From positions 7,149 to 71,148 of the forward strand of contig CAYTLK010000009.1 in the NCBI GenBank assembly GCA_964438515.1: DNA of 64,000 nt, read 5' to 3'. Made by a program: the position numbers and the translations under genes. The stretch comes from RGIG3701 sp964438515 (lineage in GTDB: Bacteria > Planctomycetota > Planctomycetia > Pirellulales > Thermoguttaceae). Shown here one piece after another: positions 17,718 to 26,673 of the stretch. Position 1 is the first letter of the stretch. Each line of letters opens with the position of its first letter. The notes beneath the pieces are model-generated. The model saw nothing but the letters and a program-made list of their open reading frames with translations. It did no database searches and was not told the origin of the DNA.

Positions 17718-18119
17718 TTATTTCTTTTTGTACACTTCTGCCGGATCAAACACCCGTTCGCCGACGATCTCAAAGGAACTGTCCGCCGGATTAACCTTCC
17801 GGAAAAAACAGCTTTGGAAGCCTTCGTGACACGCGGAGCCGCCGATTTGTTCCACTTTAAGCAAGATTGCATCTCGGTCGCAGTCGATAAAAATTTCCTT
17901 TACAATCTGAACGTTTCCGCTTTCCTCCCCTTTTCGCCAAAGTTTCTGACGGCTGCGGCTGAAATAAACGGCGCGCCCGGTTGCAAGCGTTTCGTTGTAA
18001 CTTTCCTCATTCATGTACGCAAGCATCAGCACGACTCCCGTTGCCGCATCCTGTGCGATCGTCGTAAGCAGCCCACCGCACTTGGCGAAATCCGGACGTA
18101 TTGTGTTGTTTTGAGTCAT
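17718..18119 (-). CDS. hisI: Phosphoribosyl-AMP cyclohydrolase
   Basis: Third step of histidine synthesis, opening the purine ring of PR-AMP. About 133 residues. Family motifs are GVVLMLAYMNEESYNETLATGRAVYFSRSRQKLWRKGEESGN, which includes the usual SRS...WxKGExSG pattern, then DCDRDAILLKVEQIGGSACHEGFQSCFFR with the metal-binding Asp and Cys residues. The ATG at 18119 has GAGGT seven bases upstream, so it is preferred over an ATG at 18131. There is no fused HisE domain. It lies upstream of hisG on the same strand. Confidence 0.94.
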   Translation of the reverse strand: MTQNNTIRPDFAKCGGLLTTIAQDAATGVVLMLAYMNEESYNETLATGRAVYFSRSRQKLWRKGEESGNVQIVKEIFIDCDRDAILLKVEQIGGSACHEGFQSCFFRKVNPADSSFEIVGERVFDPAEVYKKK

Positions 18120-18327
18120 AATACACCTCATTTTTTCTTTCTTTAAATATTTTTAGAGGTTATTATAACATATTTTTTCGTAAATGGCAGGGGTGGGGGG
18201 CAAATTCCGCAAAATATCCCGAACTTTTTTCATAAAAATGTGAAACTTTCCGGTTTTTCATAGAATTTCATCCAAAATCGCAGCGCGATCGGGGATTCTT
18301 TCTTCATTCAAAATGAAAAAATCGCTC

Positions 18328-18356
18328 TTGACTTTTTTCCGAAAGTGCGGTAAATT
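18328..18356 (+). promoter_or_regulatory. Promoter of the flagellar operon
   Basis: TTGACT (18328-18333), 17-bp spacer, TAAATT (18351-18356), about 38 bp before the first ATG at 18394. A sigma70-type site; no sigma28 or sigma54 motif was seen. Confidence 0.6.
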
Positions 18357-18393
18357 CTCTTTGGTGTAAATATTGATATTCAGGATAAATTTT

Positions 18394-19203
18394 ATGAAAT
18401 CGTCCAATTCTGACAAATTCCATCATTCCGAACGTTCCGACTCCAACCCGAATTCGGACGCCGACGACGCAATTAACGCACTCTTTTCAAAAATCGCCGA
18501 TAATTCCAGAGTGCCGCTGCAAAGAAACCGTGTGGAACGCGGTGTTTTCCGCACGCTCGACACGGCGCGCCCCACGGCGACGTTTGTTCCGCTGCATTAC
18601 GAACCGGCGTACGCGTATCCGCTCATCCTGTGGCTTCACACGCCCGGCGCAAACGAACAGCAAATTTTGAGGGTGATGCCCATGATGAGCCTGAGAAATT
18701 ACATGGCCGCCGCCGTTCGCGGAAGTGTTTCATTCGGAAACGACGGTTTGCCGAAAGAAGGGTTTTACTGGGACGCAGGAACGTATGAAACCACGTTTAA
18801 CGCGGTGTTGGAGGTGCTTGCGTCGATGCAGAAAAACTACAACATCGCCGCAAACCGCATTTACGTCGCCGGCTGCGGGGAGGGCGGAACCATGGCGCAA
18901 CGGCTCGTTTTTCAAAATCCGAACTGTTTCAGCGGCGCAATCTCGCTCGACGGAGCCGTTCCGGAAGATATTTTGCTCCTCGAACATTTCCGCGAACTGC
19001 ATCACACTCGATTTTTGTATGCGGTTTCTCGCGGGTCGAGAACCTGTCCGGTGGAAACGCTGTGCGAGCATCTGCGCGTTTTGTACGCCGCCGGTGTGCC
19101 GCTGACGCTGAGAAACTACCCGACTGCCGGGTCGCTGCAGGTGGAAATGCTGCACGATATGAATCGTTGGATTATGGGCGATATTGAGTCGGCGCTGCTG
19201 TAA
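18394..19203 (+). CDS. Alpha/beta-hydrolase-fold protein without nucleophile Ser
   Basis: About 269 residues with the phospholipase/carboxylesterase type of alpha/beta fold: YPLILWLHTPGANEQQ (oxyanion strand) near residue 75, then the nucleophile-elbow position RIYVAGCGEGGTMAQRL near residue 155, and a C-terminal MLHDMNRWIM that could give the catalytic His. The elbow reads GCGEG where GxSxG is expected, so the Ser is absent and classical esterase activity is unlikely. The ATG at 18394 follows AGGA at eight bases; an upstream TTG is less likely. It leads the flagellar genes with a 41-bp gap, so a structural or regulatory role near the flagellum is possible. The function is unknown. Confidence 0.65.
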   Translation: MKSSNSDKFHHSERSDSNPNSDADDAINALFSKIADNSRVPLQRNRVERGVFRTLDTARPTATFVPLHYEPAYAYPLILWLHTPGANEQQILRVMPMMSLRNYMAAAVRGSVSFGNDGLPKEGFYWDAGTYETTFNAVLEVLASMQKNYNIAANRIYVAGCGEGGTMAQRLVFQNPNCFSGAISLDGAVPEDILLLEHFRELHHTRFLYAVSRGSRTCPVETLCEHLRVLYAAGVPLTLRNYPTAGSLQVEMLHDMNRWIMGDIESALL

Positions 19204-19244
19204 CACTCGGAATTCCTCTTCAAAAATCACTGGGAATGAAAATT

Positions 19245-20682
19245 ATGTCGGAAATCACTGGAAATCGCGAAAATGCTGCGGATCGTACGATTGCGGAACG
19301 TACGAACACAGAAAATTCGGCTGCGGAACGTTCGACTGCTGGAAATCCGACTGGAAATCCGGCTGCGGAACGTTCGGACGCTGGAAATCCGACGGTTGGA
19401 AATTCTGCGGCGGAACGCTTGTTTCAACGACTCCCGGCGCGTTACGTGATTGTGGGAGGAATGATTCTTCTCGCCGTCCTCAGTTCTTTGATTTTCAGCA
19501 CTATTTTCAATGGAACGTCTGCCGCGGCGTCTCGCATCCCGCTTTTTTCCGGAAAAATCTTTACCGAAAACGAACTGATTCAGATCGAAATGGCGTTTGC
19601 GGAGGCGCAGCTCGCGGATTATACGATCGCAAACGGAACGGTGAGCGTTCCTCAACACAAGAAAAATCTGTATCTTCAAGCGTTGCGGAAACTCCCGATT
19701 TTCGAAGACGGAAAGGAAAACGAACCTTCCAAAGCAGGTTTCTGGGTTTCGGATCGGGAACGAGAACAAGAGATTTTGCACGAAAAACAAAAAACGCTTG
19801 CGGCTCAAATTCGAACGTTTCATGGAATCGAAGACGCTCGGGTTCTTTTGGACGTTTGCGAAACGAAAAATGGGTTTGTTCGGCAAAAACACGCATCGGC
19901 GTCCATCACAATCCGTTCTGTAAATCAGTACAATGTATCCGAAAACGACATTCAATCCATTTTGCACCTCGTCACGGGGGCCGTTTGCGGTCTCGCGGAC
20001 TCGGATGTTGCAATCGTTGATACTCGTACGAATCAATCGTGGCGGATTCCTGAAAAAAAGACGGCGGATTCCTCTGTAAAAACGGAGGGCGCGGCGTCTG
20101 AGACGGCGGCGCAACCCACGAACATCGTGTTTCAGTCGGCGCGGGACGGAAGTGCGGCGGCGGGAAAAATGGACGCAGCGGCGCGCACGCTTTTGCAGTC
20201 GGATTCCAGCTCGTTTGCGGAAGACGGTTCCATTTCGTTTTCAAGCGACGCGCTCGTCGATTTGACGCCGCCGGAGGGCGAGCTGGTGTTTGCGCCGTCG
20301 GGAATTCAAATCGGCGGAAACGCAGAAGAATCGGTTTCGCCTACTGAAATGTCGCCGTTTACGCCCCCCGTTCGGGTGGTAGAAACGCCGGTCGCAACGT
20401 CGGGACAGAGACCGCGTGAGGTTTCCGCACTTCTGGCGCTCGTCGCCTGTTCCGTCATCGTGGTTTGCGGACTCGTTATTTATATGACGCGGCGGACGCT
20501 CATTCCCGCACCCGAAAAAAAGTCTCAAAAAAGAAACGCAGATTCCGTAAAATCGCGCGGCGCCGAGACGCTGACCGAGTTCAATCCTGCGGAAACGCTC
20601 GTCGGAAACGCCGATTGCGTCGTTGCAAGAACGTCTTTGGAACCAAATTTGGGTTCAAACGGCGCAAAAATCGAAGCTCCCG
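19245..20682 (+). CDS. fliF: Flagellar M-ring protein FliF (3' end cut by gap)
   Basis: FliF forms the MS ring, the base of the flagellar rotor and export gate. A repeat-rich N-terminal tail (Ala-Glu-Arg and Gly-Asn-Pro units) is followed by the first membrane segment YVIVGGMILLAVLSSLIFSTIF near residues 65-87. The ring-building motif RIPLFSGKIFTENELIQIEMAFAEAQ follows, then AAQIRTFHGIEDARVLLD. The second membrane segment (ALLALVACSVIVVCGLVIYM) is near residue 390. A cytoplasmic tail then runs into the assembly gap at 20683. The tail that should bind FliG is therefore missing. The ATG at 19245 follows GGGA at nine bases; another ATG at 19236 is possible. Confidence 0.85.
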
Positions 20683-20782
20683 NNNNNNNNNNNNNNNNNN
20701 NNNNNNNNNNNNNNNNNNNNNNNNNNNNNNNNNNNNNNNNNNNNNNNNNNNNNNNNNNNNNNNNNNNNNNNNNNNNNNNNNN
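20683..20782. other. Assembly gap of 100 N
   Basis: Exactly 100 N, a conventional size for a gap of unknown length. It hides the end of fliF and the start of fliG. Confidence 0.98.
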
Positions 20783-21481
20783 CGGCTGACGATTGAGTCG
20801 CGAATGCTCGCCTGTTCGACGCCGGATGAAGAAATTCTGAAAGAAGCAGCCTCCGCAATTCAGGAACATTTGAGCGTTTTGAATTCCGTAAAAGATTCTT
20901 CCTCTCGACCGGCCGAGACGTTTCAGGAGGAATCGAAGGAACGTGAAAAACGGGTAGAACGAGAGGAAAAAACGTCTGCGCCGCCGATGCGTCCGCGCGT
21001 GATTCGACCTTTGGCGGACGTTTTGCCGCAGCGTGTAACGCCGATGGAACCGGAAACGGAACAGAAAATCGAGCAAAAAACAGAAGTTTCAGCTGCGTCC
21101 GATTCCGAGACGAAAATGAATGAAAAAATGAATGAAAAAACCGAGACGAAAAACGAGACGACGCTGGGAGTGGAGGTTCCGACGCTTGAGTTTGAGGAAT
21201 TAAACGTTTTTACCGACACAGAATTGAGGCTAATTTTTTCTTCATGCGGTCAGCGGGACGCGATTTTGTCGCTTCTGGGGGCGGAACCCGGTTTTGTGGA
21301 GGCGATTCTTGCGCTTCTTCCGAAGGCGGAGGCCGACCAAGTGCGCCGAAAACTGTCGCATCCAGGACGAATTCGGCTGACCGAGGTGGAAAATGCACGG
21401 GAACGAGTTCTGCAGGCGGCACGCCAGCTGATGATTCAGGGAAAAATTCAGGTTCCAGAAGCTCGAAACGCCACAGTTTGA
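20783..21481 (+). CDS. fliG: Flagellar motor switch protein FliG (5' end missing)
   Basis: FliG is the rotor protein that contacts the stator. What follows the gap resembles the end of the FliG N-domain (TPDEEILKEAASAIQEHL). About 95 residues of charged low-complexity sequence come next (many Glu, Lys, Thr). The C-terminal torque domain then begins at LEFEELNVFTDTELRLIFSSCG and continues through LLGAEPGFVEAILALLPKAEADQVRRKL and RIRLTEVENARERVLQAARQL. The armadillo-like middle domain expected between the two is not seen and seems replaced by the linker. Stop at 21481. The start is inside the gap. The identity is likely from both domain match and position between fliF and fliH. Confidence 0.75.
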   Translation, partial: RLTIESRMLACSTPDEEILKEAASAIQEHLSVLNSVKDSSSRPAETFQEESKEREKRVEREEKTSAPPMRPRVIRPLADVLPQRVTPMEPETEQKIEQKTEVSAASDSETKMNEKMNEKTETKNETTLGVEVPTLEFEELNVFTDTELRLIFSSCGQRDAILSLLGAEPGFVEAILALLPKAEADQVRRKLSHPGRIRLTEVENARERVLQAARQLMIQGKIQVPEARNATV

Positions 21482-21727
21482 TATTTGCGCATCAAAAAAA
21501 CCGTCAGAACGGCTGTCGGAGCGACTTCGAATGGTCGGCGGAACGACTGTCAGAAGACGGAACGACTTCGAACGGCTGACGGAACGACTTTCAGAACAAC
21601 TGTCCGAATGAATAGCGGAACGTCAAAATGGCGGAAATGTAGAAACTTAGGATGCTTGGATGATCGGACGTTTGAACGGTTGGTTGATCGGATAGTCGGA
21701 TGGTCGGATGTTTGAACAGAGGATCGG
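21482..21727 (+). repeat. Short-period imperfect repeats between fliG and fliH
   Basis: This spacer is made of degenerate direct repeats: variants of GGAACGACTTTCAGA at about 21518-21600, then variants of GATCGGATGGTCGGATGTTTG at about 21655-21735. The second set runs into the fliH start codon. No convincing gene is present. Confidence 0.6.
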
Positions 21728-22465
21728 ATGGTCGAAAGTGAAAAAACGAATATGAAAAATGAATCGTCGAACTCCCAGTCGAATTCACACCTCTTTAATT
21801 TCGAGGATTTCGGCTCACAGGCGCAGCAATACTTAGAATCGGTTCGGGAAAAAGCGCGTGAAATTCTTGAAAAATCGCTGCTGGAAGCACACACGAAAAG
21901 TGTGCAAATTTTAAAAGAGGCGGAACAGCTTCGGGAAAAAGCGCGTCAGGAAGGTTTTCAGGCGGGATTTCAGCAAGGAATGAACGACGCACAGGCGCAA
22001 ATTGAGCCGGAAGTTCAAAATCGCGTGCGTCAGGAAGTGGAAATCGCCGTCGGAGAGTCGGAAAAATCGCTGCAAAAGATGCTTTTGGAACTGAAAAATC
22101 TCCGAATCGAGATGGTTGAAGCGTGGGAAAAAGAGTTTTTGCGCCTCGTGTGCCGGACTGCGCGCGTCGTTTTGCGGCACGAATTGGCGGCTGAACCGCA
22201 AATCTCACTGCAATGGATTCGTGAAACGTTCGAATTGTGTTCGGGCGAAAACTCGCTCGTGCTGAAACTCAATCCCGAAGATGCGGCGCTCCTGAAAATC
22301 CCGCTCGAACGATTGTGTGCAGAATTCAATCTCCTCGGTCGGCTGGAAATTAAGCAGGATCCGACGTTTTCGAGGGGCGACTGCCTGCTGAAAACCGAGT
22401 CGGGAACGCTCGACCAGCGGTTGGACGTGCAGCTGGCGCGCATTGAGGAGGAACTGCAATCATGA
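21728..22465 (+). CDS. fliH: Flagellar assembly protein FliH
   Basis: FliH is the peripheral stator-like regulator of the FliI ATPase in flagellar type III export. 245 residues: an N-terminal region, then a long helical stretch (about residues 30-125) rich in Glu, Gln, Ala and Lys that includes ARQEGFQAGFQQGMNDAQAQIE, a typical Gly-spaced FliH helix. A C-terminal globular domain has LVCRTARVVLRHEL and later FSRGDCLLKTESGTLDQRLDVQLARIEEEL, which matches the family ending. It overlaps fliI by four bases. The ATG at 21728 has GAGGA close upstream; 21752 is an alternative start. Confidence 0.85.
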   Translation: MVESEKTNMKNESSNSQSNSHLFNFEDFGSQAQQYLESVREKAREILEKSLLEAHTKSVQILKEAEQLREKARQEGFQAGFQQGMNDAQAQIEPEVQNRVRQEVEIAVGESEKSLQKMLLELKNLRIEMVEAWEKEFLRLVCRTARVVLRHELAAEPQISLQWIRETFELCSGENSLVLKLNPEDAALLKIPLERLCAEFNLLGRLEIKQDPTFSRGDCLLKTESGTLDQRLDVQLARIEEELQS

Positions 22466-23805
22466 ATCCAGCAACACTATTCAAACAAATGGATTCGATT
22501 CTTCCGACGGCCATTACAGGCGCGGTGCTTGAAACGGCGGGGACAACGGTGCGCGTCAGTGCGTTTCCTGCACCCATCGGGGCGCTTGCGGAAATTCGGC
22601 TCCGCGACCACTCCAATCTTTCGGCCGAGGTCATCGGTTTTCGCGATCAGAATGCTATTTTGTATCCGCTTCAATCGATGCATGGAATTCGGCGCGGCGA
22701 CCCGGTTCGACTGGTTCAAACGACGCCCTGGCTCACGGTCGGCGAAGGAATGCTCGGAAAAGTGCTGGACGCACGCGGCCGAGTAATGGAAGAAATGAGT
22801 GTTTCTGCCGCAGAATCGTTTCAAAGTTCCGAATTTCAGAACCGTTTGAAAACTGAACGGATTCCATTCCATCGGGAAGCTCCGAAGGCGTTTCAGCGTC
22901 CTCGAATCACGACACCGATTTCGACGGGAGTTCGGGCGATCGACGCACTTTTGACGCTCGGAGAGGGACAGCGAGTCGGGATTTTTGCGGGTTCCGGCGT
23001 CGGAAAAAGCACCCTTTTGGGGATGATTGCACGTTACACCAATGCAGACGTCATCGTCATCGGCCTCGTCGGCGAACGAGGGCGCGAAGTAAATGATTTT
23101 CTCGAACGGGATTTGGGTCCGGAAGGGCGAAAACGCAGCGTCGTGATTGCGGCGACGAGCGACGAACCCGCGATTTTACGTGTTCGAGCGGCTCAAACGG
23201 CCACCGCCGTTGCGGAGTATTTTCGAGATTGCGGGAAAAATGTGCTGTTTTTGATGGATTCGCTGACCCGATTTGCAATGGCGCAGCGTGAAATCGGTCT
23301 GGCAGGCGGCGAACCTGCGACTCGAAACGGCTATCCGCCGTCGGTTTTTGCGATGCTTCCGGCGCTCGTGGAACGTACTGGCCGAACGAAAACGGGAAGT
23401 ATTACTGCAATGTATACGGTTCTTGTAGAAGGGGACGACGAAAACGAGCCGATCGCCGACACGGTGCGAGGGTTGCTGGACGGTCACATCTGGCTTTCCA
23501 GAAAAATCGCCGCCGCGGGTCTCTACCCGGCAATCGACGTTCCTGCAAGCATCAGCCGCCTGATGAAAGATATTTGTAGCGAAAAACAACAAAAAACCGC
23601 AAATGAGGTGCGCGCGATGATTGCGCTGTGGAGGGAGTTCCAGGATATTCTTTCCATTAATGCGTACAAACGCGGTTCCAATCCGGCGTTGGACGCGGCG
23701 TTGGAGAAAAAGAAGGCGATTATTGAGTTTCTGCGACAAAAAACAACAGAACCGTCAGATTTAACGACTGCCGTCCGCGAAATGACGGAAATGATGGAAA
23801 AATAA
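22462..23805 (+). CDS. fliI: Flagellum-specific ATPase FliI
   Basis: ATPase that powers export through the flagellar type III system; related to F1 beta. 447 residues, normal length. Walker A GIFAGSGVGKST lies near residue 172 and Walker B NVLFLMDSLTRFAMAQREIGLAGGEPATRNGYPPSVFAMLP near residue 260, including the diagnostic export-ATPase motif. KTGSITAMYTVLVEGDDENEPIAD and the C-terminal ICSEKQQ helix region follow. It overlaps fliH by four bases, implying coupled translation. It is the last gene of the run; the next gene converges. Confidence 0.96.
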   Translation: MNPATLFKQMDSILPTAITGAVLETAGTTVRVSAFPAPIGALAEIRLRDHSNLSAEVIGFRDQNAILYPLQSMHGIRRGDPVRLVQTTPWLTVGEGMLGKVLDARGRVMEEMSVSAAESFQSSEFQNRLKTERIPFHREAPKAFQRPRITTPISTGVRAIDALLTLGEGQRVGIFAGSGVGKSTLLGMIARYTNADVIVIGLVGERGREVNDFLERDLGPEGRKRSVVIAATSDEPAILRVRAAQTATAVAEYFRDCGKNVLFLMDSLTRFAMAQREIGLAGGEPATRNGYPPSVFAMLPALVERTGRTKTGSITAMYTVLVEGDDENEPIADTVRGLLDGHIWLSRKIAAAGLYPAIDVPASISRLMKDICSEKQQKTANEVRAMIALWREFQDILSINAYKRGSNPALDAALEKKKAIIEFLRQKTTEPSDLTTAVREMTEMMEK

Positions 23806-23889
23806 ACGGAATTTTCAAAATAAAACAGTAAATCGGAACCAATAAATCAAAAACAGTAAATCGGAAACCATCTTTCAGAAACGACGAAT

Positions 23890-26025
23890 CTAAAAACGAT
23901 GAATCGCGCCCTTCGGACTCTTGAGTTTGAACAATCCGAACACTTCGTCCTGTGTCAAACCCAGCTTCTTCGGCTGCTCGCGCGACCCGGAAAGAATGGT
24001 TTCGAATAACGCACGTTTTTCTTCAAGGATTCGGTTGATTCGTTCCTCAATCGTGTTGAGCATCAAAAACCGCGTAATCGTCACCGCGCCTTTCACGCCG
24101 ATTCGGTGCGCACGATTGATCGCCTGGTCCTCAACCGCCGGATTCCACCAGCGGTCAAACAGAAATACATAATTGCAAAACTGCAAATTCAGTCCGACGG
24201 CTCCCGTCGCGTAACTCATTAAAAGTACGTGACTTTCCGGCGTGTTTTTGAACTTCTGAATCACCGCGTCGCGGTGAGACGCAGGGATTTTTCCGTGATA
24301 TTCGAGCGCTCCGAAACGTTCCAGATGTTTTTTGAGACGAAAAATCGTTTCGGTCCACTGGCTGAATACGATTGCTTTCCGACCGCTCGCAGCAATTTCC
24401 TCCAAATCGGCCTCGAGGCGCTGCAATTTCGGACTGTCGCCGGTACACGGATCGAAATTACAAATCTGTTTCAGACGAAGCACGAGTTCAAAAACGTGCT
24501 GAATCGTAATGGATTCTCCCATTTCCGAGAGCCGAACGGCCCCCTGCGACTCCGCCATCGAGTAAGTTTCCTGCTGTTCTGCCGTCATAAAAAGTTCTGC
24601 GTCGCGATAGAGCCGCGGCGGCATATCCTTCTGCACCACGTCTTTCGTTCTGCGCAAAATGTAATCCTGCACGGCCCGTCCCATCACCGTCGGTTTCATG
24701 TCGTTGCTTAAAAATCCCGGATACAAAAACTCGAAAATCCCCACCAAATCGTCGGGAGAGTTTTCGATCGGCGTGCCGGTGAGCGCCCAATTTCGGGAGC
24801 GCGAAATACTTCGAGCCGCCACAGAAGTTGCGCTTCGTACATTTTTAATCTTCTGCGACTCGTCGAGAACCACAAGGTCGAAGTGCTTCGGAATCCCTTT
24901 TTTGGGCGCATAAATGTCGCGATCGCGGTGCAGAAGTTCGTAATTTGCGATTTTTACGGGAATATCCTGCAATCCCCACTGCCACTCACGCCGCACACGG
25001 TCTCCCTGAATAATAATCGCTGGGATTTCGGGCGCCCACACTTCAAACTCCCGCTTCCAGTTCGTCACGAGCGGCTTCGGACAGACAAAAAGGACGTTTC
25101 GAATGTCGCCGTTTCGCAGCAAAAGACGCACCGTCGTAATCGCCTGCATCGTTTTTCCGAGTCCCATCTCGTCCGCAAGAATCGCCGCGTCGCGGGAATA
25201 CAAGAACGAAACGCCCTCCCACTGATAGTGAAACGGTACAAAAGGAAAAACCAGATTTTTATCCGTATAAAGCTGTTCGAGCGGCGGCTGAAGCAAGTAA
25301 CGCAGCCGATCTTCCAGCTTGATGAGATTTTTCGGCGGAAGCAGATGCGTGAGACTCTCCGGAACGCTCTGCTGAAGCGTCATCGACCCCGAATCGCCCG
25401 CATTTTCCGCATTTTCTAAACCTTCCGCACCGTTTAAACCACCCGTACCGTCCGAGTCGGAACCTTCTATATTTCCCGCATCTTCCGCATTTTCGCCCTC
25501 CGGAAGATCCAGCGAGTCGGGAGACGCGCCGTCTGGAAGCAGTTCGCCCTCATTGAAATTTTCGGGGTTCCGATTCCCGCACGGACGTTCTTTTTCGCAC
25601 GCATCTTCTTCATCTTGCGCGCTCCCCGGTGCGTTTTCATCCCAAGGAAGCTGCGCGTCTTCCGGCAAAAAACCTTGAGAATCGGCCGAATTTTCGTCTG
25701 ACTCGGAGGGATTTCCGGACTTTTTTCCGTCTTTCTCTCCGTTTAACCACCCGTTTTCTCCTCCATTTTCACCGCTGTTTTTCTCCCCCTCTTTTTTCTC
25801 GTTCGGCTTGCAGAGTTCTGCCGGGTCTCCGAAATAAAAGCTGCTTACAGGAATGTTCGGCGGCGAGATTTTCACCGTCAGCGCCTGCGGAGCACGAATG
25901 ACCGAAGAAATCGAACACAATTCAATTTTCGGTGCTCGATTCATCGCAACATTCCACCCCAGCGTGAGTTCCGTCACGCGAGCTTTAGGAGGATTAAGCG
26001 TCAAAACCTGAATAGTTTCCATCAT
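23890..26025 (-). CDS. SNF2-family DNA translocase/helicase
   Basis: 711 residues. Motif I is ILADEMGLGKTMQAI near residue 282, motif II LVVLDESQKIKN near 387, motif III NWALTGTPIENS, and the C-terminal lobe runs from KAIVFSQWTETIFRLKKHL to the Arg-finger motif DQAINRAHRIG near 645. These are the core motifs of bacterial SNF2 proteins. Residues about 80-230 form a highly acidic, Gly/Asn/Glu-rich insertion with no fold. Partner domains such as a zinc SWIM are absent. It lies 43 bp after a conserved unknown gene and belongs to the minus-strand run starting at dxr. DNA remodelling is likely; the target is unknown. Confidence 0.9.
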   Translation of the reverse strand: MMETIQVLTLNPPKARVTELTLGWNVAMNRAPKIELCSISSVIRAPQALTVKISPPNIPVSSFYFGDPAELCKPNEKKEGEKNSGENGGENGWLNGEKDGKKSGNPSESDENSADSQGFLPEDAQLPWDENAPGSAQDEEDACEKERPCGNRNPENFNEGELLPDGASPDSLDLPEGENAEDAGNIEGSDSDGTGGLNGAEGLENAENAGDSGSMTLQQSVPESLTHLLPPKNLIKLEDRLRYLLQPPLEQLYTDKNLVFPFVPFHYQWEGVSFLYSRDAAILADEMGLGKTMQAITTVRLLLRNGDIRNVLFVCPKPLVTNWKREFEVWAPEIPAIIIQGDRVRREWQWGLQDIPVKIANYELLHRDRDIYAPKKGIPKHFDLVVLDESQKIKNVRSATSVAARSISRSRNWALTGTPIENSPDDLVGIFEFLYPGFLSNDMKPTVMGRAVQDYILRRTKDVVQKDMPPRLYRDAELFMTAEQQETYSMAESQGAVRLSEMGESITIQHVFELVLRLKQICNFDPCTGDSPKLQRLEADLEEIAASGRKAIVFSQWTETIFRLKKHLERFGALEYHGKIPASHRDAVIQKFKNTPESHVLLMSYATGAVGLNLQFCNYVFLFDRWWNPAVEDQAINRAHRIGVKGAVTITRFLMLNTIEERINRILEEKRALFETILSGSREQPKKLGLTQDEVFGLFKLKSPKGAIHRF

Positions 26026-26068
26026 GGAGCCATCTAAAAAAGAGAAAAATCTGCGTTTGTTTTATAAT

Positions 26069-26587
26069 TTAAATACCTTTTTGCGCCTCGAGAATTGCAC
26101 TGCGAATACGTTCAAAAGGTTCCATAAAATCAAATTCAATCACGAGTTCCTGAAGCACTCGCCGCGTCGCGGAAATGTCGTCCGGATGTTCCGGAAGCCC
26201 CGACAAAATCTGCTTTTTATTCCACAAAATCCGATCTTCAGGAGGTTCTGCCGGATTTTCACCCGCATCTTCGACGAGAATCGTCGGAATGGAAACGAGC
26301 GGACGCACACACATCGCGCACACTTGATCGAAACAGACGATTTTCGGCAGAATTTTCGACTTTTCGATTAACGTACGCGCTATTTGTTCGCCGTACAAGT
26401 AGGGTTTGAGGGTGTTTCCGTACAGAATTTCCTGCGCCCGATTGGGTTTCACGGGAGCCGTACAATGGAATTCGACCGGACGCCCCGCCGGGTTCAAGAT
26501 CAAATACCCCCCAAAAAGTCCGTGCGACGCCTCGTCCACCACCGTTAAAAACCCGATGGCCGCTTTCGTAAAATCATTTTCAGACAC
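26069..26587 (-). CDS. Conserved planctomycete-type protein of unknown function
   Basis: 172 residues, soluble, without signal or membrane segment. The N-terminal half is well structured: FLTVVDEASHGLFGGYLILNPAGRPVEFHCTAPVKPNRAQEILYG, then LYGEQIARTLIEKSK. Two cysteines lie close together in DQVCAMCV near residue 92. The sequence has the look of a conserved single-domain protein, but I do not recognise a named family. It sits directly upstream of the SNF2 gene, 43 bp apart and on the same strand, so the two are probably co-transcribed and may work together. Confidence 0.7.
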   Translation of the reverse strand: MSENDFTKAAIGFLTVVDEASHGLFGGYLILNPAGRPVEFHCTAPVKPNRAQEILYGNTLKPYLYGEQIARTLIEKSKILPKIVCFDQVCAMCVRPLVSIPTILVEDAGENPAEPPEDRILWNKKQILSGLPEHPDDISATRRVLQELVIEFDFMEPFERIRSAILEAQKGI

Positions 26588-26673
26588 TTTTTCTTAAACT
26601 CCCCAAATCACCCAAAACACTTAAATTCCCCAAAATTCAACCGTTTTTCAGCTTCCAACCCGTTTTTCCGTTT

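Noticed and set aside
21485..21715. 76-codon ORF between fliG and fliH
   Set aside because: It is composed of degenerate short repeats, has no ribosome site and no recognisable domain.
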